Both the position numbers and the translations under genes were made by a program. A DNA stretch of 64,000 bases from an uncultured Eubacteriales bacterium (GTDB lineage Bacteria > Bacillota > Clostridia > Oscillospirales > CAG-272). Numbering within the stretch: position 1 is the first letter of the stretch; each line of letters begins with the position of its first letter. Positions 60,529 to 64,000 of this stretch are shown here, piece after piece. Below the pieces are notes generated by a model that was not told the origin of the DNA, did no database searches, and saw nothing but the letters and a program-made list of their open reading frames with translations. Where the stretch lies: positions 1 to 64,000 of the forward strand of contig CAKSQF010000002.1 of NCBI GenBank assembly GCA_934486825.1, written 5' to 3'.

Positions 60529-60888
60529 ATGGAAGGCGAGAAAAAGAACAGACCCGACGGCAGACTTTATTATTCGGTTTTACTTGAGTTTTACGGTAAG
60601 CTTCTCACAGACAGACAGAGGGCGGTTATCGGGTATTCGCTTGACGAAGATCTTTCGCTTTCGGAAATTGCCGAGATAACGGGAATTACAAGACAGGGTG
60701 TGCGCGATGCAATCGGCAAAGCCGAGGCACAGCTTTCAGGGTATGAGGAAAAGCTCGGGATGTATGCGGCATACCGTGACAGGCAAAAATGCGGAGAGGA
60801 GCTCTGCCGACTTATCAGAAGCGGTTCGGCGGATGCCGACAGGATGATCGCACTTGTAAAAACGATTTGTGCGGATCAGAATCTATAA
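60529..60888 (+). CDS. ylxM: YlxM-family DNA-binding-like protein (UPF0122)
   Basis: A 119-residue helical protein with a sigma-70 region 4-like helix-turn-helix (LSLSEIAEITGITRQGVRDAIGKAE) and a C-terminal helix pair. YlxM is an accessory of the signal recognition particle and is nearly always encoded before ffh in Firmicutes, as here with a 13-bp gap. Confidence 0.92.
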   Translation: MEGEKKNRPDGRLYYSVLLEFYGKLLTDRQRAVIGYSLDEDLSLSEIAEITGITRQGVRDAIGKAEAQLSGYEEKLGMYAAYRDRQKCGEELCRLIRSGSADADRMIALVKTICADQNL

Positions 60889-60901
60889 GGAGAACGGATA
60901 T

Positions 60902-62239
60902 ATGTTTGACAGTCTCGTGGAGAGAATGAACGAGGCGTTCAGGAAATTCCGCAATAAAGGCAAGCTGACAGAGGCAGATGTAAAGGCTGGAATGCGTGAG
61001 ATCAAGCTTGCGCTTCTTGAGGCGGATGTCAGTTATAAAGTCGTAAAGGATTTTATCGCGGCAGTCAGTGAACGTGCGGTCGGAGCTCAGGTGCTTGAGA
61101 GCCTTGTTCCGGCACAGCAGATAGTGAAAATAGTAAATGAAGAGCTGACATCGCTCATGGGAACGAATGTGTCGAAGCTTGCGGTCGCATCGAAGCCGCC
61201 GACAGTCATAATGATGTGCGGTCTTCAGGGTGCAGGTAAGACCACACATGCCGGCAAACTTGCCGCAATGCTCAAAAAGCAGGGAAAAAACCCTGTGCTT
61301 GTTGCCTGCGATGTTTACAGACCCGCGGCGATCAGACAGCTTGAGATTGTTGCCGAAAAGGTCGGAGTACCGTGCTTTTCGCTCGGAAGCGGTGCCGATC
61401 CCGTAAAAATAGCCGAAGAGGGCGTAAACTATGCCCGCAAAAACGGCTACGATACCGTGTTTATAGATACGGCGGGCAGACTGCACGTAGATGAGCAGAT
61501 GATGGAAGAGCTTGTCAGGATAAAGAAAAAGGTTGAACCGGACGAAATTCTTCTTACCGTTGACGCAATGCTCGGTCAGGATGCGGTCAATGTCGCAAAG
61601 ACATTCAATGATATGCTTGATATAACCGGTGTAGTGCTTACGAAGCTTGACGGTGATACAAGAGGCGGTGCGGCGCTTTCGGTCCGCTATGTGACCGGAA
61701 AGCCGATCAAATTTGTCGGAACAGGCGAAAAGATGGACGCAATCGAGCCGTTTTATCCGGATCGGATGGCGTCGAGAATACTCGGAATGGGCGATGTGCT
61801 GTCGCTTATCGAAAAAGCGGAGCAACAGTTTGACGAGAAAAAGGCACTGGAGCTTGAGAAGAAGATACGCGAATCGACCTTCACGCTTGACGATTATCTT
61901 GAACAGTTCCAGCAGATAAAGAAGATGGGAAGCATGGAACAGCTTCTCGGAATGATACCCGGTGTAAAGACCTCGGCACTGAAAAACGCTCAGATCGACG
62001 AAAAGCAGATATCTCACATGGAAGCAATAATCAGGTCGATGACCCCCGAGGAGCGCACAAAGCCGGCGATCATAAGCTCGTCGAGAAAAAAGCGTATAGC
62101 TGCCGGAAGCGGCAGAGGCATTGAAGAAGTCAACAGACTGCTCAAGCAGTATGAGCAGACAAATCAGATGATGAAACAGCTCTCAAAAATGGGAGCGGGC
62201 AAAAAGGGCGGGAAAATGAAGCTCCCGTTCGGTATGTAA
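60902..62239 (+). CDS. ffh: Signal recognition particle GTPase Ffh
   Basis: A 445-residue SRP54 homologue: N helical bundle, G domain with GLQGAGKTTHAGKLA, DTAGRLHVDEQM and TKLDGDTRGGAALS, then a Met-rich M domain (KKMGSMEQLLGMIPG, SRKKRIAAGSGRGIEEVN) that binds 4.5S RNA and signal sequences. It targets nascent membrane proteins to FtsY and SecYEG. ATG 60902 follows AAGGAGAACG. Confidence 0.96.
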   Translation: MFDSLVERMNEAFRKFRNKGKLTEADVKAGMREIKLALLEADVSYKVVKDFIAAVSERAVGAQVLESLVPAQQIVKIVNEELTSLMGTNVSKLAVASKPPTVIMMCGLQGAGKTTHAGKLAAMLKKQGKNPVLVACDVYRPAAIRQLEIVAEKVGVPCFSLGSGADPVKIAEEGVNYARKNGYDTVFIDTAGRLHVDEQMMEELVRIKKKVEPDEILLTVDAMLGQDAVNVAKTFNDMLDITGVVLTKLDGDTRGGAALSVRYVTGKPIKFVGTGEKMDAIEPFYPDRMASRILGMGDVLSLIEKAEQQFDEKKALELEKKIRESTFTLDDYLEQFQQIKKMGSMEQLLGMIPGVKTSALKNAQIDEKQISHMEAIIRSMTPEERTKPAIISSSRKKRIAAGSGRGIEEVNRLLKQYEQTNQMMKQLSKMGAGKKGGKMKLPFGM

Positions 62240-62309
62240 ACGGTTATTGTATGCTGACAAAGGCAGATAACATAAATAAATATCAGATCCGTATTTGGAG
62301 GAAGAAAAA

Positions 62310-62555
62310 ATGGCAGTAAAAATCAGACTCAAAAGAGTAGGCGCAAAGAAGGCTCCTTTCTATCACGTGGTTATAGCAGATTCCCGTTCGCCCCGTGACG
62401 GTAAGTTCATTGAACAGATCGGCACCTATAATCCCCTTACCGATCCCGCACAGATAAATATTGATGCGGAAAAGGCAAACAAGTGGCTGAAAAACGGAGC
62501 ACAGCCGACCGATACGGTCAGAGCACTCCTCAAGAAGAGCGAAATCCTTAAATAA
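62310..62555 (+). CDS. rpsP: 30S ribosomal protein S16
   Basis: An 81-residue S16 protein (AVKIRLKRVGAKKAPFYHVV, RDGKFIEQIGTYNP, and the KWLKNGAQPTDTV region) needed for 30S assembly. ATG 62310 has TTGGAGGA upstream. Third gene of the SRP operon. Confidence 0.96.
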   Translation: MAVKIRLKRVGAKKAPFYHVVIADSRSPRDGKFIEQIGTYNPLTDPAQINIDAEKANKWLKNGAQPTDTVRALLKKSEILK

Positions 62556-62586
62556 GCTTTCACACTGACATAACGGAGGAATAAAG

Positions 62587-62832
62587 ATGACCGATTTGAA
62601 GCAGGTCCTTGCCGATATTGCCAAAAGTCTGGTTGATTTTCCCGAGGAGGTCATCGTAAATGTTACCGAAGAGGAAGACGATGACATAACTCTTGAACTC
62701 AGCGTGTCTGAAAATGATATGGGGAAGGTCATAGGACGCCACGGCAGAATCGCAAAGGCGATCCGCATGGTGATGAAGGCAGCAGCAAATGCCGACGGCA
62801 AGAGGGTAAAGGTCGATATTGTTGACCGTTGA
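62587..62832 (+). CDS. khpA: KH-domain RNA-binding protein KhpA
   Basis: An 81-residue single KH domain with the GxxG loop in GKVIGRHGRIAKAIR. KhpA (YlqC) pairs with KhpB/EloR in Firmicutes to bind small RNAs and affect cell elongation. An acidic stretch EEEDDD precedes the loop. ACGGAGGA lies before the ATG. Last gene of the unit here; rimM and trmD, often next, are absent. Confidence 0.93.
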   Translation: MTDLKQVLADIAKSLVDFPEEVIVNVTEEEDDDITLELSVSENDMGKVIGRHGRIAKAIRMVMKAAANADGKRVKVDIVDR

Positions 62833-62857
62833 GCACTTACGGGTATTTGTCTTGACA

Positions 62858-62897
62858 GAAAGAGCCGACCGCGTTTTTTAACGCGGTCGGCTCTTTC
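62858..62897. terminator. Long inverted repeat between khpA and tgt
   Basis: An 18-bp perfect stem (62858-62875 with 62880-62897) between the convergent genes. The T-tail is poor on both strands, yet stem strength suggests a bidirectional terminator. Confidence 0.7.
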
Positions 62898-62915
62898 ATA
62901 TTGCAGTGGTATCGT

Positions 62916-64000
62916 TTATTCAATCCGCTCGGCAAGCCTGTTTACGTATTTGTGATAGAAACTGTCAAAATAATCGCCGTCAAGCGCGTCACGTATTTTC
63001 TGCATCAGATCATTGTAGAAATAAAGATTGTGCATGACGCAAAGACGCATGCCGAGCATTTCGTCCGCTTTGAGAAGATGCCGTATGTATGCACGGCTGT
63101 AACGCTTGCAGACGGGGCATCCGCATGATCTTGATATCGGCTCGTTGTCAAGCATGAACCTGCGGTTCAGAATGGTCAGTTTTCCTTCCCATGTGAACAG
63201 GTTGCCGTGACGTGCATTCCGTGACGGCATGACGCAGTCGAAAAAGTCAACGCCTCTGTATACGCCCTCCAGGATGTTCTGCGGCGTTCCGACTCCCATG
63301 AGATAACGCGGCTTGTCGGTCGGCATGTGCGGATCAAGTGCCTCGATTATGCGGTACATCTCCTCCGCTTCCTCGCCGACCGCAAGACCTCCGATCGCAT
63401 AGCCGTCAAGATCAAGCTTTGCGATCTCGTCCATATGCCACGTGCGTATGTCCTCATAGGTTGAACCCTGATTGATGCCGAAAAGCATCTGGTCATGATT
63501 GACTGTCCCTTCAAGAGAGTTCAGCCGTGCCATCTCTGTTTTGCATCGTTCAAGCCAGCGCAGTGTCCTCTCGCAGGAGGCTTTTACGTATTTGTATTCG
63601 GCGGGATTTTCGATACATTCGTCAAATGCCATCGCAATGGTTGAACCGAGATTTGACTGTATCTGCATGGATTGTTCGGGATCCATAAAAATTTTTGCGC
63701 CGTCTATGTGCGAGTTGAAATAGACGCCCTCTTCCTTGATGCGGCGTAGCTTTGCCAGAGAGAATACCTGAAATCCGCCCGAATCGGTGAGTATGGGACG
63801 GTCCCAGTTCATGAATCTGTGAAGTCCGCCGAGTTCTCTTATTACTTTGTCTCCGGGTCTGATGTGAAGATGATAGGTGTTGGAAAGCTCAACCTGACAG
63901 CCGAGCTCACGCAGATCGAAGGCGGATACGCCGCCTCTGATCGCGGCGCATGTGCCGACATTCATGAAAACAGGTGTTTCGATCGTGCCGTGGACGGTCT
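62916..64000 (-). CDS. tgt: tRNA-guanine transglycosylase, 5' end beyond the window
   Basis: At least 361 residues of the TIM-barrel enzyme that exchanges guanine 34 of tRNA for preQ1 or queuine. Visible: GTIETPVFMNVG at the truncated N-terminus, LTDSGGFQVFSL with catalytic Asp, GINQGS, GGLAVGE, the second Asp in FFDCVMPSRNARHG and the zinc site CGCPVCKRY...H. The ATG at 63965 is internal: the frame continues to the window edge with conserved residues, so about 20-25 residues are missing. Confidence 0.95.
   Translation of the reverse strand, partial: TVHGTIETPVFMNVGTCAAIRGGVSAFDLRELGCQVELSNTYHLHIRPGDKVIRELGGLHRFMNWDRPILTDSGGFQVFSLAKLRRIKEEGVYFNSHIDGAKIFMDPEQSMQIQSNLGSTIAMAFDECIENPAEYKYVKASCERTLRWLERCKTEMARLNSLEGTVNHDQMLFGINQGSTYEDIRTWHMDEIAKLDLDGYAIGGLAVGEEAEEMYRIIEALDPHMPTDKPRYLMGVGTPQNILEGVYRGVDFFDCVMPSRNARHGNLFTWEGKLTILNRRFMLDNEPISRSCGCPVCKRYSRAYIRHLLKADEMLGMRLCVMHNLYFYNDLMQKIRDALDGDYFDSFYHKYVNRLAERIE

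Noticed and set aside
60815..62017. Minus-strand frame of 400 codons opposite ffh
   Set aside because: Mirror of the conserved ffh coding sequence; composition is unlike a real protein.
1..64000. tRNA genes, CRISPR arrays, insertion sequences, prophage
   Set aside because: No T-loop-like GGTTCGAATC blocks in context, no spaced direct repeats and no transposase, integrase or phage motifs were seen on either strand by eye.

Overview
The window looks like a chromosome segment from an anaerobic, low-to-moderate GC Gram-positive bacterium of the class Clostridia, probably an uncultured gut Oscillospiraceae-like lineage. Reasons: strong SD sequences, many TTGACA-17-TATAAT promoters, typically Firmicute gene sets (ylxM-ffh-rpsP-khpA, ireB, carD, yajC next to a TIGR04086-like membrane gene, PadR/HAAS/DUF4097, SLH and LPXTG-like surface proteins, MsmX-type ATPase), and frequent TTG/GTG starts. 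This taxonomic placement is inference. Composition and codon use look even throughout. I saw no transposase, prophage, CRISPR array or tRNA gene.

Layout. 0.2-5.3 kb: AraC and CarD regulators, then a leftward trio (secreted trigger-factor-like foldase, DUF624 protein, membrane protein). 5.4-8.8 kb: acetyltransferase, yajC, TIGR04086-like gene, a Thr/Ser-rich lipoprotein, a 29-residue membrane microprotein and rsuA. 9-13 kb: orphan sugar-ABC ATPase, malQ, dus, and the RNase P RNA gene (leftward, missed by ORF finding). 13.2-16.8 kb: five-gene rightward membrane operon (GtrA, phosphodiester glycosidase, CPBP protease, two membrane proteins). 16.8-22 kb: metG, SGNH hydrolase, alr, mtaB. 22.2-24.6 kb: PadR-HAAS-DUF4097 operon with a probable operator. 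24.6-31.2 kb: typA, DUF421, ireB-ribF-inactive S11 peptidase homologue, mntP. 31.3-33.2 kb: surface-protein gene broken by one in-frame TAA. 33.3-38.7 kb: argGH with an ARG box, apbE-NusG_II-Gx cluster, hpt. 38.7-43.6 kb: cytidylate-kinase-like gene, transglutaminase lipoprotein, thioredoxin plus FTR-like reductase, DUF3343 plus cysteine-desulfurase-like protein. 43.6-50 kb: lnt, two rluA-type genes, murA, DUF3810. 50.2-55 kb: SLH protein, esterase, argS, yebC. 55-59.5 kb: GntR-controlled ABC exporter operon ending in a cell-wall amidase. 59.6-64 kb: SDR, ylxM-ffh-rpsP-khpA, and tgt running off the right edge.

Themes. RNA maturation and modification is over-represented (rnpB, dus, mtaB, rsuA, two rluA paralogues, tgt, khpA, metG, argS). 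A second theme is the envelope (lnt, murA, alr, amidase, inactive PBP5-like protein, SLH and LPXTG-like proteins). Several transcription units carry perfect inverted repeats on or next to the core promoter (SGNH, PadR, GntR, ireB), which are good operator candidates. The most unusual items are the catalytically degenerate D,D-carboxypeptidase, the nonsense-interrupted surface protein, the FTR-like/thioredoxin pair, the selenium/sulfur-carrier pair, the membrane microprotein and the rnpB-dus arrangement. I did not find a clear multi-gene defence or otherwise wholly novel system.
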